Shown piece by piece: positions 37,279-45,408 of a DNA stretch of 64,000 nt. The position numbers and the translations under genes were made by a program. The stretch covers positions 3,900-67,899 of the forward strand of contig JBOHRN010000029.1 of assembly GCA_050732775.1 (NCBI GenBank). Reading direction: 5' to 3'. Source of the stretch: JBOHRN01 sp050732775 (GTDB lineage Bacteria > Gemmatimonadota > Gemmatimonadetes > Longimicrobiales > Longimicrobiaceae). The notes under the pieces were generated by a model. It saw nothing but the letters and a program-made list of their open reading frames with translations, was not told the DNA's origin and ran no database searches. Position 1 is the stretch's first letter; each line of letters opens with the position of its first letter.

Positions 37279-38202
37279 ATGAGAGTCATCTTCCTCGGCA
37301 CGGCGGCGTCCCGGCCCACGGTCAAGCGGAACGTGAGCGCCCTCATGCTCCAGCGCGAGGGGGAATCCTTCCTCTTCGACTGCGGCGAGGGGACTCAGCG
37401 CCAGATGATGCGCTACGGGACCGGCTTTTCGCTCAACGACATCTTCTTTACCCACCTGCACGCCGACCACTTTCTCGGCGTAATCGGGCTGCTGCGCACC
37501 CTCGGGCTCCAGGACCGCCGGGAGCCGGTGGAGCTGTGGTGCCCGGCAGGCACCGAAACGATCCTCCACGACGCCGTGAAGCTAGGCGTGGAGCGAGTCC
37601 CCTTCCCCGTCAGCGTCAACGGATTGGAGCCGGAGGGTACCCTCGACCGGGGAGAGTTCGTGATTACCCCCTTCCAGACCCAGCACGGCCCCCGCTGCCT
37701 GGGGTACGCCGTGGTCGAAAAAGACCGGCTCGGCCGCTTTGAACCGGAGCGCGCCCGCGCCTTGGGCGTACCCGAGGGGCCGCTCTGGGGACGCCTGCAC
37801 CGGGGAGAAAGGGTAGAGGTGGAGGGCAAGACCGTTGAGCCCTCCCAACTGGTGGGTCCCCCCCGGCGCGGTCGCAAGGTGGTGTATACGGGCGATACGC
37901 GCCCCTCGGCCGGGGTGGTCTCGGCGGCCTCTCACGCCGACGTGCTCATCCACGAAGCCACCTTCACCGACCGGGACGCCGAGCGCGCGAGAGAGACCCT
38001 CCACGCCACCGCCAGGGAGGCGGCCGGGGTGGCCAAGCAAGCCGGCGCCAAGGCCCTCTACCTGACCCATATCTCTCCCCGCCACGCCGACGACCCGCGC
38101 GCCCTGGAGCGCGAGGCGCGCGAGCTGTTCTCCGGCGCGGTAGCCGCTTACGACGGTCTGGTGGTCGAGGTGCCGTACAGCGACGAACCCCTGCCGGATT
38201 GA
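37279..38202 (+). CDS. rnz: Ribonuclease Z
   Basis: tRNA 3'-processing endonuclease of the MBL fold. FTHLHADHFLG supplies the zinc ligands, with later Asp in VVYTGDTRPS and His in LTHISPRHAD. RNVSALMLQREGESFLFDCGEGTQRQMMRYGTG-type features (GEGTQRQMM) and the central exosite arm are typical. The 307 aa length fits. The ATG at 37279 follows the AtuA stop by 36 bp. Confidence 0.95.
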   Translation: MRVIFLGTAASRPTVKRNVSALMLQREGESFLFDCGEGTQRQMMRYGTGFSLNDIFFTHLHADHFLGVIGLLRTLGLQDRREPVELWCPAGTETILHDAVKLGVERVPFPVSVNGLEPEGTLDRGEFVITPFQTQHGPRCLGYAVVEKDRLGRFEPERARALGVPEGPLWGRLHRGERVEVEGKTVEPSQLVGPPRRGRKVVYTGDTRPSAGVVSAASHADVLIHEATFTDRDAERARETLHATAREAAGVAKQAGAKALYLTHISPRHADDPRALEREARELFSGAVAAYDGLVVEVPYSDEPLPD

Positions 38203-38209
38203 CCGGCAG

Positions 38210-38238
38210 AGCCGCCATTCCAAGCCGATTTGGCGGCT
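38210..38238 (+). terminator. Hairpin after rnz, possibly a weak terminator
   Basis: AGCCGCCA and TGGCGGCT form a perfect 8-bp stem over a 13-nt loop, starting 8 bp after the rnz stop. No T-run follows, so termination efficiency is doubtful. Confidence 0.35.
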
Positions 38239-38305
38239 GAAGGCAGGCACGGCTCGTGCGCATAAGCTCAACTTACCGGCTTGACAGATGAACCCCGGTG
38301 GTACA

Positions 38306-38335
38306 TTGTTATCCGGTTATTAGCACTCCTATAAT
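38306..38335 (+). promoter_or_regulatory. Predicted promoter of groES-groEL
   Basis: TTGTTA (38306-38311), an 18-bp spacer, then a consensus TATAAT (38330-38335) inside the spacer of the CIRCE repeat. An upstream TTGACA at 38281-38286 with TACATT at 38302-38307 (15 bp) is a second candidate. In the first arrangement bound HrcA would cover the -10 box directly. Confidence 0.55.
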
Positions 38336-38346
38336 AGGAGTGCCAA
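38320..38346 (+). promoter_or_regulatory. CIRCE operator (HrcA binding site)
   Basis: TTAGCACTC - 9 bp - GAGTGCCAA, differing from the consensus palindrome by one base (C for T in the second arm). It is located 40 bp upstream of groES. It predicts heat-shock control by the HrcA repressor; hrcA itself is not in the window. Confidence 0.95.
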
Positions 38347-38386
38347 CAGAAACGTACACACATCCACAGGAGGAGGGCACGCAGCA

Positions 38387-38692
38387 ATGGCTACCGCCAC
38401 CGCAACCCAGATCAAGCCGCTATCCGACCGGGTGGTCATCAAGGCGCTCGAAGAGACCGAACAGATGAAGGGAGGTCTCTACATCCCCGACACGGCCAAG
38501 GAGAAGCCGCAGCAGGGCAAGGTCATCGCCGTGGGACCGGGCAGGATCAGCGACGAGGGCAAGCGCATCGACCCAGAGCTCAAGAAGGGTAACAAGGTCT
38601 TGTACGGGAAGTACAGCGGGACCGAGGTCACCGTGGGAGACGAGCAGTACCTGATCCTGCGCGAGTCGGACGTTTTGGCAATCGTTACCTAA
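38387..38692 (+). CDS. groES: Co-chaperonin GroES
   Basis: Heptameric lid of the GroEL chamber. The 101 aa sequence has IKPLSDRVVIKALEETEQ, the mobile loop GGLYIPDTAKEKPQQGKV and the C-terminal ILRESDVLAIV. AGGAGGAGGG about 10 nt before the ATG is a rare strong ribosome site for this genome. It is the first gene of a two-gene heat-shock operon controlled by CIRCE. Confidence 0.98.
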   Translation: MATATATQIKPLSDRVVIKALEETEQMKGGLYIPDTAKEKPQQGKVIAVGPGRISDEGKRIDPELKKGNKVLYGKYSGTEVTVGDEQYLILRESDVLAIVT

Positions 38693-38733
38693 TCACAACT
38701 TAGCCAATCACCAACAGAGGAGGACGGCAACAC

Positions 38734-40365
38734 ATGGCAGCCAAGGATTTAGTCTTCAACACCGAGGCGCGCAGCGCTCTCAAAAGGGGCATCGACAAGC
38801 TCGCCGCCGCGGTCAAGATCACGCTCGGCCCCAAGGGCCGGAACGTGGTCATCGACCGTAAATTCGGCTCCCCCACCATCACCAAGGACGGGGTGACCGT
38901 GGCCAAGGAAGTCGAGCTGGAAGACCCGGTCGAGAACATGGGCGCCCAGATGGTCAAGGAGGTCGCCACCAAGACTAGCGACCTGGCCGGAGACGGTACT
39001 ACCACCGCCACCGTGCTGGCCCAGGCCATCTTTCGCGAAGGCCTCAAAGTGGTCACCGCCGGCTCCAACCCGATGGGGGTCAAGCGGGGTATCGACAAGG
39101 CGGTAGATCGAGTGGTCGCGCAGCTCAAGGAGATCTCCGTGGAGACCGCGGGCAAGAAGGAGATCGCCCAGGTCGGCACCATCTCCGCCAACAGCGACCC
39201 CGAGATCGGTGACCTGATCGCCGACGCCATGGAGAAAGTCGGCAAGGACGGAGTCATCACGGTCGAAGAGGCGAAGGGGCTCGAGACCACCCTGGAGACG
39301 GTAGACGGGATGCAGTTCGACCGCGGCTACCTGTCCCCCTACTTCGTGACTGACCCGGACCGGATGGAGGCGGCCCTCGAGGACGCGCTCATCCTCATCC
39401 ACGACAAGAAGATCTCCTCCATGAAGGACCTTCTGCCGGTGCTGGAGAAGGTGGCCCAGATGGGCAAGCCGATGCTCATCATCGCCGAGGACGTGGAGGG
39501 CGAGGCGCTCGCCACGCTGGTGGTCAACAAGCTGCGCGGCACCCTCAAGGTGGCGGCGGTCAAGGCCCCCGGCTTCGGCGACCGGCGCAAGGCGATGCTT
39601 CAGGACATCGCCACCCTCACCGGCGGCCAGGTGATCTCCGAAGAAGTCGGTTTCAAACTGGAGAACGCGGTGGTCTCCGACCTCGGGTCGGCCAAGCGGG
39701 TGGTGATCGACAAGGATAACACCACCATCGTGGACGGCGGCGGCAAAAGCGATGACATCAAGGGGCGGATGAACGAGATCCGCAGCGCTATCGACAAGTC
39801 CACTTCCGACTACGACACAGAGAAGCTCCAGGAGCGGCTCGCCAAGCTGGCCGGAGGGGTGGCGGTAATCAATGTCGGGGCGGCCACCGAGACCGAGATG
39901 AAGGAGAAGAAGGCCCGGGTGGAGGACGCCCTGCACGCAACCCGCGCGGCCGTGGAAGAGGGCATCGTCCCCGGCGGCGGCGTGGCGCTGCTGCGCGCTC
40001 AGTCGGTACTCGCGGCGCTCAAGCTGGACGACGTCGACGAGCAGGTGGGCGTGCGCATCGTGGAGCGGGCGCTGGAGGAGCCGATCCGCCAGATCGTGCT
40101 CAACGCTGGAGCCGAGGGCTCTATCGTGGTCGAAAGGGTTCGCACCGAGAAGAGCAAGAGCTTCGGCTACAACGCCCAGACCGGCGAGTACGAGGACCTG
40201 GTCAAGGCGGGCGTCATAGACCCCACCAAGGTCACCCGGACGGCGCTCCAAAACGCCGCTTCCATCGCCGGACTCCTGATCACCACCGAGGCGGTGGTGG
40301 TGGAGCACCCGGAGGACGAAAAGACCCCGCCGATGCCAGGCGGCGGCATGGGGGACATGTACTGA
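38734..40365 (+). CDS. groEL: Chaperonin GroEL (60 kDa)
   Basis: Folding chamber of 543 aa. AGDGTTTATVLAQ (ATP site), the equatorial KITLGPKGRNVVIDR and the tail GGGMGDMY are present. Its AGAGGAGG ribosome site is strong. It lies 41 bp after groES and is followed at 24 bp by a 52-bp perfect palindrome that should terminate the operon. Confidence 0.98.
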   Translation: MAAKDLVFNTEARSALKRGIDKLAAAVKITLGPKGRNVVIDRKFGSPTITKDGVTVAKEVELEDPVENMGAQMVKEVATKTSDLAGDGTTTATVLAQAIFREGLKVVTAGSNPMGVKRGIDKAVDRVVAQLKEISVETAGKKEIAQVGTISANSDPEIGDLIADAMEKVGKDGVITVEEAKGLETTLETVDGMQFDRGYLSPYFVTDPDRMEAALEDALILIHDKKISSMKDLLPVLEKVAQMGKPMLIIAEDVEGEALATLVVNKLRGTLKVAAVKAPGFGDRRKAMLQDIATLTGGQVISEEVGFKLENAVVSDLGSAKRVVIDKDNTTIVDGGGKSDDIKGRMNEIRSAIDKSTSDYDTEKLQERLAKLAGGVAVINVGAATETEMKEKKARVEDALHATRAAVEEGIVPGGGVALLRAQSVLAALKLDDVDEQVGVRIVERALEEPIRQIVLNAGAEGSIVVERVRTEKSKSFGYNAQTGEYEDLVKAGVIDPTKVTRTALQNAASIAGLLITTEAVVVEHPEDEKTPPMPGGGMGDMY

Positions 40366-40388
40366 GCCCGTAGACTCGGAAAACCCTC

Positions 40389-40440
40389 AAGGAAAGGGAA
40401 GCCCCGTCCTCCGCGCGGAGGACGGGGCTTCCCTTTCCTT
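40389..40440 (+). terminator. 52-bp perfect palindromic terminator after groEL
   Basis: The 26-bp arms (AAGGAAAGGGAAGCCCCGTC onward and its exact reverse complement) meet without an unpaired loop at CCGCGCGG. The right arm ends CCCTTTCCTT, a pyrimidine-rich end resembling a weak U tract. Being symmetric, it could stop transcription from either side, although no gene approaches from the right on the minus strand nearby. Confidence 0.85.
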
Positions 40441-40588
40441 ATCCCCTCCGGCAGCGTACCTTTAGGCGGGATCCATACTGGACGCGCGCGGTATGAAACC
40501 TTGGACCGGAGCTACCGGAAACAGGAAAACCCCGTTCCACCGGTGTTTTTCCGGCCCGCTGTCAGAAATTACCCTTCTCGGCCGTTAT

Positions 40589-43174
40589 ATGTACGGACTA
40601 GATCTCTCGCCGACCAAACGCCGGAGCGCCCGGCGTAAAGGTCTTCCCGGGGCTCCCCCGGAGGCCCGCGGGAGAACGCACAGGCAAGGAGCCGGTGGCC
40701 GAACTAGCCGTTTTCTCTCCCTCGTTCTCGGGCTGGCCTGGCTCTCCGGAACGCCGGTGGCTGCCCAGGGCGATGGGCTCCTCTCGGGGCGCGTCTTCGA
40801 CGCAGCGGGTGCGCGTCCACTCCCGGGGGTGCGCGTGGTAGTCGTGCGGCTCCCGGCCTCCGAGCTTCCCTTCCGGAGCGAGCAACCGCCCAGTCCGGTC
40901 GCCGCCGCGATTACCGACGAAGAGGGGAGATACAGCTTCTCGGGACTCTTCCCGGGCCGCTACCTACTCCGGGTGGAGCGGCTTGGGTACGCCTCCAACC
41001 GGATGCAGGTATGGCTGGACCGGCTGGGCGCCTCCCGGCTCTCGATTGGGATGCGCGCCCACCCTATCGTACTGCACCCGGTCAGCGTGACCGGCAACGG
41101 GGGCCAGCCCTTCCTGATCTCGGAGGCCGAAGAGTTCTTCCCCAGGGGGGCGCGGGTAGCGGCTGAACTGCTGCGCCAGCGTACCTATTTACAGGGAGAC
41201 GTGCGAGGCATCAGCCACGACGAGCTGGCCGAGTCGGTGACCCTGGGTGAAACCGACCTCTTCCGAACCCTCCAGAGGGTGCCCGGAGTAACCGCCCGGG
41301 ACGACTATACGGCGGTCCTCTGGACGCGGGGCGCGCTCTGGGATGAGACCCGGGTATACTTTGACGGGCTACCGCTCTACAACCCCACCCACGCGGGGTG
41401 GCTGGTTTCGTCGATCAACCCCGACGGTATCGGTTCGGCGTACTTCCAGCCTGGCGTCCGCTCGGCCGCTATCGGCGAGGGGGCCGCGGGCGTGCTCGAC
41501 CTGCGCTCGCGCCGCGGCGGCCGCGACGCAAAGGTGGGGGGCGCGGGCGAGATCTCGGTGGCCAGCTTGCGTTTCGCCCTGGATGGCCCCAACCCTGGGA
41601 GCGAGGGGTCGTGGATGGTGGCGGGCCGGCGCAGCTACCTGGATTGGATCACACTGGCCGCCCGCAACCTGACCGACGGCGAGATCGACCACATCCCTTA
41701 CGACTTCGCGGATGTGGTGGCGCGCGTAGACCAGCGGGTGTGGTGGGATCAAACCTTGGAGGTAAGCGGCATTTGGGAAGAAGACCGGGTGCGGGGCGAC
41801 CTCCCGGAGCTGCTGCTAGGCAACCGCGCCGGTTGGGGAAACCGGGCTGGCAGGGTTACCCTCTCCGGACCCCTCGGGTGGGGGCTCAAGGCCAGACACA
41901 CGGTCGGCGTGAGCGACTTCTTCGCCCAGGTTTCTCCTCAGACCGGGAGTGAGGGGGGGGTCCAGGTGGTGCCCACCGAGCCCACTCTGCGCCACGGTAT
42001 CCGCTACCTGAGCGCGGGAACCGAGATCGGCCCGGTCTCCACAGCTGAAGGAGCCCCCGAGTGGTCGGCCGGCGTTCAAATGATCAGGCGCGACCTACAC
42101 TTCGAGGGACCGGGGAACCCAATCAGTTTGGCCGCCCGGCCGGGGGCCATCCCTCCCATCGGGCCTGAGGGTGGGAACGAGCCGGTGACCATAGACACTC
42201 ATCAGGAGCACGTGGCCCTTTGGGGTGAGCGTCGCTGGTCCGTGGGGGGGTTGGCCGTGGAGACGGGCGCCCGGGTAGAGGCCGGCCCGGCTGTGCGGGG
42301 CGGCGGCGCGGTGCGCGTGGCACCGCGCCTCACGGCGCGCTACCAGCTCGACCCAGCTGCTTCGGTATCGGCCGGGTGGGGGCGGAGCTTCCAGTACGTG
42401 CAAGCGGTAGGACCTTTGGGCAAAGGGTTCGGTCCCGAGTTGCACGTGAGCCACCTTTGGCTCCTGGCCAATAAGTCGACCCCCGCCATCCGCTCCGACG
42501 TGATCACCGCCGGATTAGAGGTGTGGATGGGTGAGGCGTGGATTGGCCAGCTCAACAGCTATGCCCGCTTCTCGGGCGGGTTGGCCACCTCCGACCCGAC
42601 CCCCGGACCCACCACTGGCCGGCCTCTCTTCGTGACCGCCGGGAACGAGGCGTACGGGGTCGAGCTATCGGCGCGGCGGCTGGCCGGCCGTTGGACCGGC
42701 TCGCTGGGATACGCCTTCGGATTCTCGCATCTGGAGGCGGGCGGCTACCGCTATCCGGCCACCGCGGACCAGCGGCACGCCCTGGATCTGTATACCTCGT
42801 ACCGGGTGATGGCTGGCTTGCGGGTAGGCGCGGCGTACACCACCGGGTCGGGAAAGCCCTTTACCCGCTTTGTCACGGGCGACTCGGCGCGCGTCGAGGA
42901 GCCCAACGCCGGGCGGGGGCCCTGGTACTCGAGTTTGGATCTGATGGTGGACTACGGAGCCCGGCTGGGCGCGGTTGACCTGGGCGCCTACCTTCAGCTC
43001 CGCAACGCTCTCGACCAGCAGAACTCCATCACTTACGTGGGGAGCCAATCGCCTTGCACGCCGAGGTCTGACAAGCGCAGACCCGAACCGTGCGCGGCGC
43101 CCGACGCCCTCCAGGACGGATTTCTGCGAGGGCTTCCCCGGCTGCCCGTATTCGGGGTGCGGGTGGCGTTCTGA
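40589..43174 (+). CDS. TonB-dependent outer-membrane receptor with CarboxypepD-regulatory domain
   Basis: Outer-membrane beta-barrel of 862 aa for uptake of an unknown ligand. After the signal segment (FLSLVLGLAWLSGTPVAAQG) a beta-sandwich regulatory domain (LLSGRVFDAAGARPLPGVRV, RYSFSGLFPGRYLLRVERLG) precedes the plug (TLQRVPGVTARDDYTAVLWT, ETRVYFDGLPLYNPTHAGWL) and a long barrel ending GLPRLPVFGVRVAF, with a C-terminal Phe. The start is uncertain. The ATG at 40589 leaves a 40-residue Arg-rich stretch before the hydrophobic segment; 40493 would make it longer. The leader has a hairpin at 40515-40554 (CCGGAAA...TTTCCGG). It is 4 nt from the sigma gene downstream. Confidence 0.85.
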   Translation: MYGLDLSPTKRRSARRKGLPGAPPEARGRTHRQGAGGRTSRFLSLVLGLAWLSGTPVAAQGDGLLSGRVFDAAGARPLPGVRVVVVRLPASELPFRSEQPPSPVAAAITDEEGRYSFSGLFPGRYLLRVERLGYASNRMQVWLDRLGASRLSIGMRAHPIVLHPVSVTGNGGQPFLISEAEEFFPRGARVAAELLRQRTYLQGDVRGISHDELAESVTLGETDLFRTLQRVPGVTARDDYTAVLWTRGALWDETRVYFDGLPLYNPTHAGWLVSSINPDGIGSAYFQPGVRSAAIGEGAAGVLDLRSRRGGRDAKVGGAGEISVASLRFALDGPNPGSEGSWMVAGRRSYLDWITLAARNLTDGEIDHIPYDFADVVARVDQRVWWDQTLEVSGIWEEDRVRGDLPELLLGNRAGWGNRAGRVTLSGPLGWGLKARHTVGVSDFFAQVSPQTGSEGGVQVVPTEPTLRHGIRYLSAGTEIGPVSTAEGAPEWSAGVQMIRRDLHFEGPGNPISLAARPGAIPPIGPEGGNEPVTIDTHQEHVALWGERRWSVGGLAVETGARVEAGPAVRGGGAVRVAPRLTARYQLDPAASVSAGWGRSFQYVQAVGPLGKGFGPELHVSHLWLLANKSTPAIRSDVITAGLEVWMGEAWIGQLNSYARFSGGLATSDPTPGPTTGRPLFVTAGNEAYGVELSARRLAGRWTGSLGYAFGFSHLEAGGYRYPATADQRHALDLYTSYRVMAGLRVGAAYTTGSGKPFTRFVTGDSARVEEPNAGRGPWYSSLDLMVDYGARLGAVDLGAYLQLRNALDQQNSITYVGSQSPCTPRSDKRRPEPCAAPDALQDGFLRGLPRLPVFGVRVAF

Positions 43175-43178
43175 CGGC

Positions 43179-43676
43179 GTGGACCCTGGGAGCGCGTTTG
43201 AGCGTTACCACGATGAACTGTTCCGCTACCTGATGCTCCTTACCGGGGAAAGGGAGTTGGCCGAGGAGGCGGTCCAGGATGCGTTTGTCAAGCTGCTGAA
43301 AAAGCCGCCCCAGGACGAAAACGTGCGCGCCTGGCTCTACCGGGTGGCCACCAACGCGGCGCGGGACGGCGCGGATAGACAGAGGCGGCTGCGCTTGACC
43401 TTGCGGCGGGCGTGGAAGAGGGCCGAGCCGAACCCGACGGCTCCCGCCGCAGATGAGGGGGTAGAGCGTGGCGAGCGGGCGGCGTGGGTGCGCGCGGCTC
43501 TGGCTCAGCTCTCTGGTCGGGAACGGACGGTACTGTTGATGCGTGAGGAGGGGTTCTCGCACCAGGAGATCGCCAAAACGGTTGGAACCACCGTGAAGTC
43601 GGTGGGATCGATGGTGGCCCGGGCTTTGAACAAGCTCGAGGCAAAGTTAAAAGAAGCTCGGCACCAGGTTGAATGA
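43179..43676 (+). CDS. ECF-type RNA polymerase sigma factor
   Basis: 165 aa with region 2 (ERYHDELFRYLMLLTGEREL, AEEAVQDAFVKLLKK) and region 4 (LSGRERTVLLMREEGFSHQE, TVGTTVKSVGSMVARALNKL). The GTG at 43179 sits 4 nt after the receptor stop; its own stop overlaps the anti-sigma gene as ATGA. Targets are unknown. The gene order receptor-sigma-anti-sigma suggests the sigma controls its own operon or the receptor's ligand response. Confidence 0.88.
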   Translation: MDPGSAFERYHDELFRYLMLLTGERELAEEAVQDAFVKLLKKPPQDENVRAWLYRVATNAARDGADRQRRLRLTLRRAWKRAEPNPTAPAADEGVERGERAAWVRAALAQLSGRERTVLLMREEGFSHQEIAKTVGTTVKSVGSMVARALNKLEAKLKEARHQVE

Positions 43677-44467
43677 ACATTACCAAAGCGAGGATGCGGC
43701 ACCCGAACGACGGCTGGCTGATCCGCCTGCTGGACCGAGAGGTGGACGACCTGAAGGCCGTCCGGCTCAGGCGCCACCTGGCCGGCTGCCCGGAGTGCGC
43801 CCGGCGCTACCATAATCTGCGAGCTGCCTCGGAGTTTATCTCCCAACGGCTGCTCAAGATCGACGTCCGCCCGCCGGAGGGCCGAGCCCCGCCGGTCATC
43901 CCGCTGCGCCCGCGCCGCGGCCGTGGCCGCAGTGGGTTTACGGTGCCGGCGTGGGGGCGGGCCGCAGCCGCGGTGGCCCTGCTAGCCACCACAGCCCTGG
44001 CCGTGCCCCCTGTCCGCGCCTGGGTAAGCGACCAGTGGCAGCGGCTGGCGGGGGGGCCGAGGGCCGAAGAGACCACGCCGGCACCGGGACTCTCGCCCAC
44101 CGGGCCGGCCACCGCTCCAGCGGACGCACGCGAGGCGGTGGCGTTCGCGCCCCTCGCCGACCGGGTTACCATCTCGCTAGAGCGGCTTCAGACGGACGGA
44201 GTCCTGTGGCTGCGCGCGCTGGAGGTGGACGAGTTCACGGTGGCGGAACACGGTCGGTCGGACGCCGGCTTGACCGTGCTCCCGGATGCAGTCCACCTCG
44301 ACAACCGGGCCGACGGGGTGGGCGGATACGTGGTGACGGTGCCCTCGTACCTGGGAGAGGTGCGGGTCCGTATCGCTGGCGGGCCGGTCGAAGTTATTCC
44401 AGTGAGGGGCGCCGCCCCCTGGATCATCCGTTACGACCTGCGCACCGGCGAGAGGGTTACTCCGTAA
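43673..44467 (+). CDS. Zinc-finger-type anti-sigma factor with one membrane helix
   Basis: 264 aa. The cytoplasmic N-terminus has the ZAS-like HLAGCPEC motif (His35, Cys39, Cys42). A single hydrophobic segment (about 92-115) follows an Arg-rich stretch, then about 145 periplasmic residues with Pro/Ala-rich linker and a beta-rich domain. It is predicted to hold the ECF sigma until an envelope signal arrives. Its 3' end overlaps the convergent rpoD-like gene by 11 bp. Confidence 0.8.
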   Translation: MNITKARMRHPNDGWLIRLLDREVDDLKAVRLRRHLAGCPECARRYHNLRAASEFISQRLLKIDVRPPEGRAPPVIPLRPRRGRGRSGFTVPAWGRAAAAVALLATTALAVPPVRAWVSDQWQRLAGGPRAEETTPAPGLSPTGPATAPADAREAVAFAPLADRVTISLERLQTDGVLWLRALEVDEFTVAEHGRSDAGLTVLPDAVHLDNRADGVGGYVVTVPSYLGEVRVRIAGGPVEVIPVRGAAPWIIRYDLRTGERVTP

Positions 44468-45320
44468 CCGCCCAGAAGCCCTCCAACGCGCTCCCCTCCG
44501 GGCTCTCGCGCAACTTTTCGAAGGCCCGGTTACGGATCTGCCGGATGCGCTCGCGGGTTACCCCCAGGAGCGTCCCGATCTGCTCCAGGGTGCGCTCTTC
44601 GTCCTCGTCAAGCCCGTAGTAGAGGTAGAGTATCTTGCGCTCCCGCTCGGTCAGGTAGCGGGAAAACATCCGATCCATGAACTCCCTCCGGGCCCGCGAC
44701 TCCACGCTTTCCTGAATCTCTTCCGGGTCGGTCCCCGAGAACCTCTCCCCGAAAGAGGCAGAATCCCGGTCGCTCCGGTCGAGGGGTGCGTCCAGTGACA
44801 GCTCGCTGGCCGCTACCCGGCGCAGCGCCCGGATGGTGTCGATCGGCTCCTCCATCTCGGCCGCCAACTGCTCGTCAGTTGGCGAGCGGCCTAGCTTCTG
44901 GGTGAGCGCGGTCTCGGTGCGGGAGAGCCGGACCAGGTTGGAGTTCTGGTTGAGGGGGATGCGCACCGAACGGGTCTGCTCGGCCAGGGCCTGGAGTACG
45001 GTCTGGCGGATCCACCAGACGGCGTAAGAGATGAACTTTACCCCTTTTTCCGGGTCAAACTTCTTGACCGCCTTGAGGAGCCCTTCGTTGCCGATGCACA
45101 CCAACTCGGCCAGCCCGAGTCCCCGGCCCTGGTACTTCTTCACGTACGATATAACGAAGCGGAGGTTGGCGGTTACCAGCCGCTCCGCGGAGGGCTTGTC
45201 TCCAGCGCGTGCCTTCCGGGCCAAAGTCCGCTCCGCCAGCGGATCTTCGATCAGAGGGTACCTTTCTACGTCCTGAAGGTACTGGTCGAAAGAGTCTAGA
45301 GCGCGAGAGCTCAGAAACAT
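44457..45320 (-). CDS. RpoD/SigA-family sigma factor, short form
   Basis: 287 aa, covering regions 1.2 to 4.2: DSFDQYLQDVERYPLI (1.2), NLRFVISYVKKYQGRGLGLA (2), FISYAVWWIRQTVLQALAEQ (2.4/3.0), and TLEQIGTLLGVTRERIRQIR (4.2). It lacks region 1.1 and the large non-conserved insert of proteobacterial RpoD. This size is usual for the primary sigma of Bacteroidota-like bacteria and relatives, so it may be the housekeeping sigma, but a group-2 sigma is possible. The ATG at 45320 has no clear Shine-Dalgarno. Confidence 0.88.
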   Translation of the reverse strand: MFLSSRALDSFDQYLQDVERYPLIEDPLAERTLARKARAGDKPSAERLVTANLRFVISYVKKYQGRGLGLAELVCIGNEGLLKAVKKFDPEKGVKFISYAVWWIRQTVLQALAEQTRSVRIPLNQNSNLVRLSRTETALTQKLGRSPTDEQLAAEMEEPIDTIRALRRVAASELSLDAPLDRSDRDSASFGERFSGTDPEEIQESVESRARREFMDRMFSRYLTERERKILYLYYGLDEDEERTLEQIGTLLGVTRERIRQIRNRAFEKLRESPEGSALEGFWAVTE

Positions 45321-45408
45321 GTAAAGGCTTTGTTTAGAGTCGATTCACACCGCCCGGGCCCGGCGAAACACCTCTGTTACAACGGGCTGGGGGGTAGGTT
45401 CCCGCTCT

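Noticed and set aside
38749..40308. A 519-codon open frame on the minus strand opposite groEL
   Set aside because: It is the antisense shadow of a strongly conserved, high-GC gene. Its translation is rich in His, Leu and Gly with no recognisable motif, and it has no plausible ribosome site.
40441..40588. A cobalamin riboswitch in the leader of the TonB receptor
   Set aside because: I looked for the conserved B12-box elements and did not see them. Only a simple hairpin at 40515-40554 is present.
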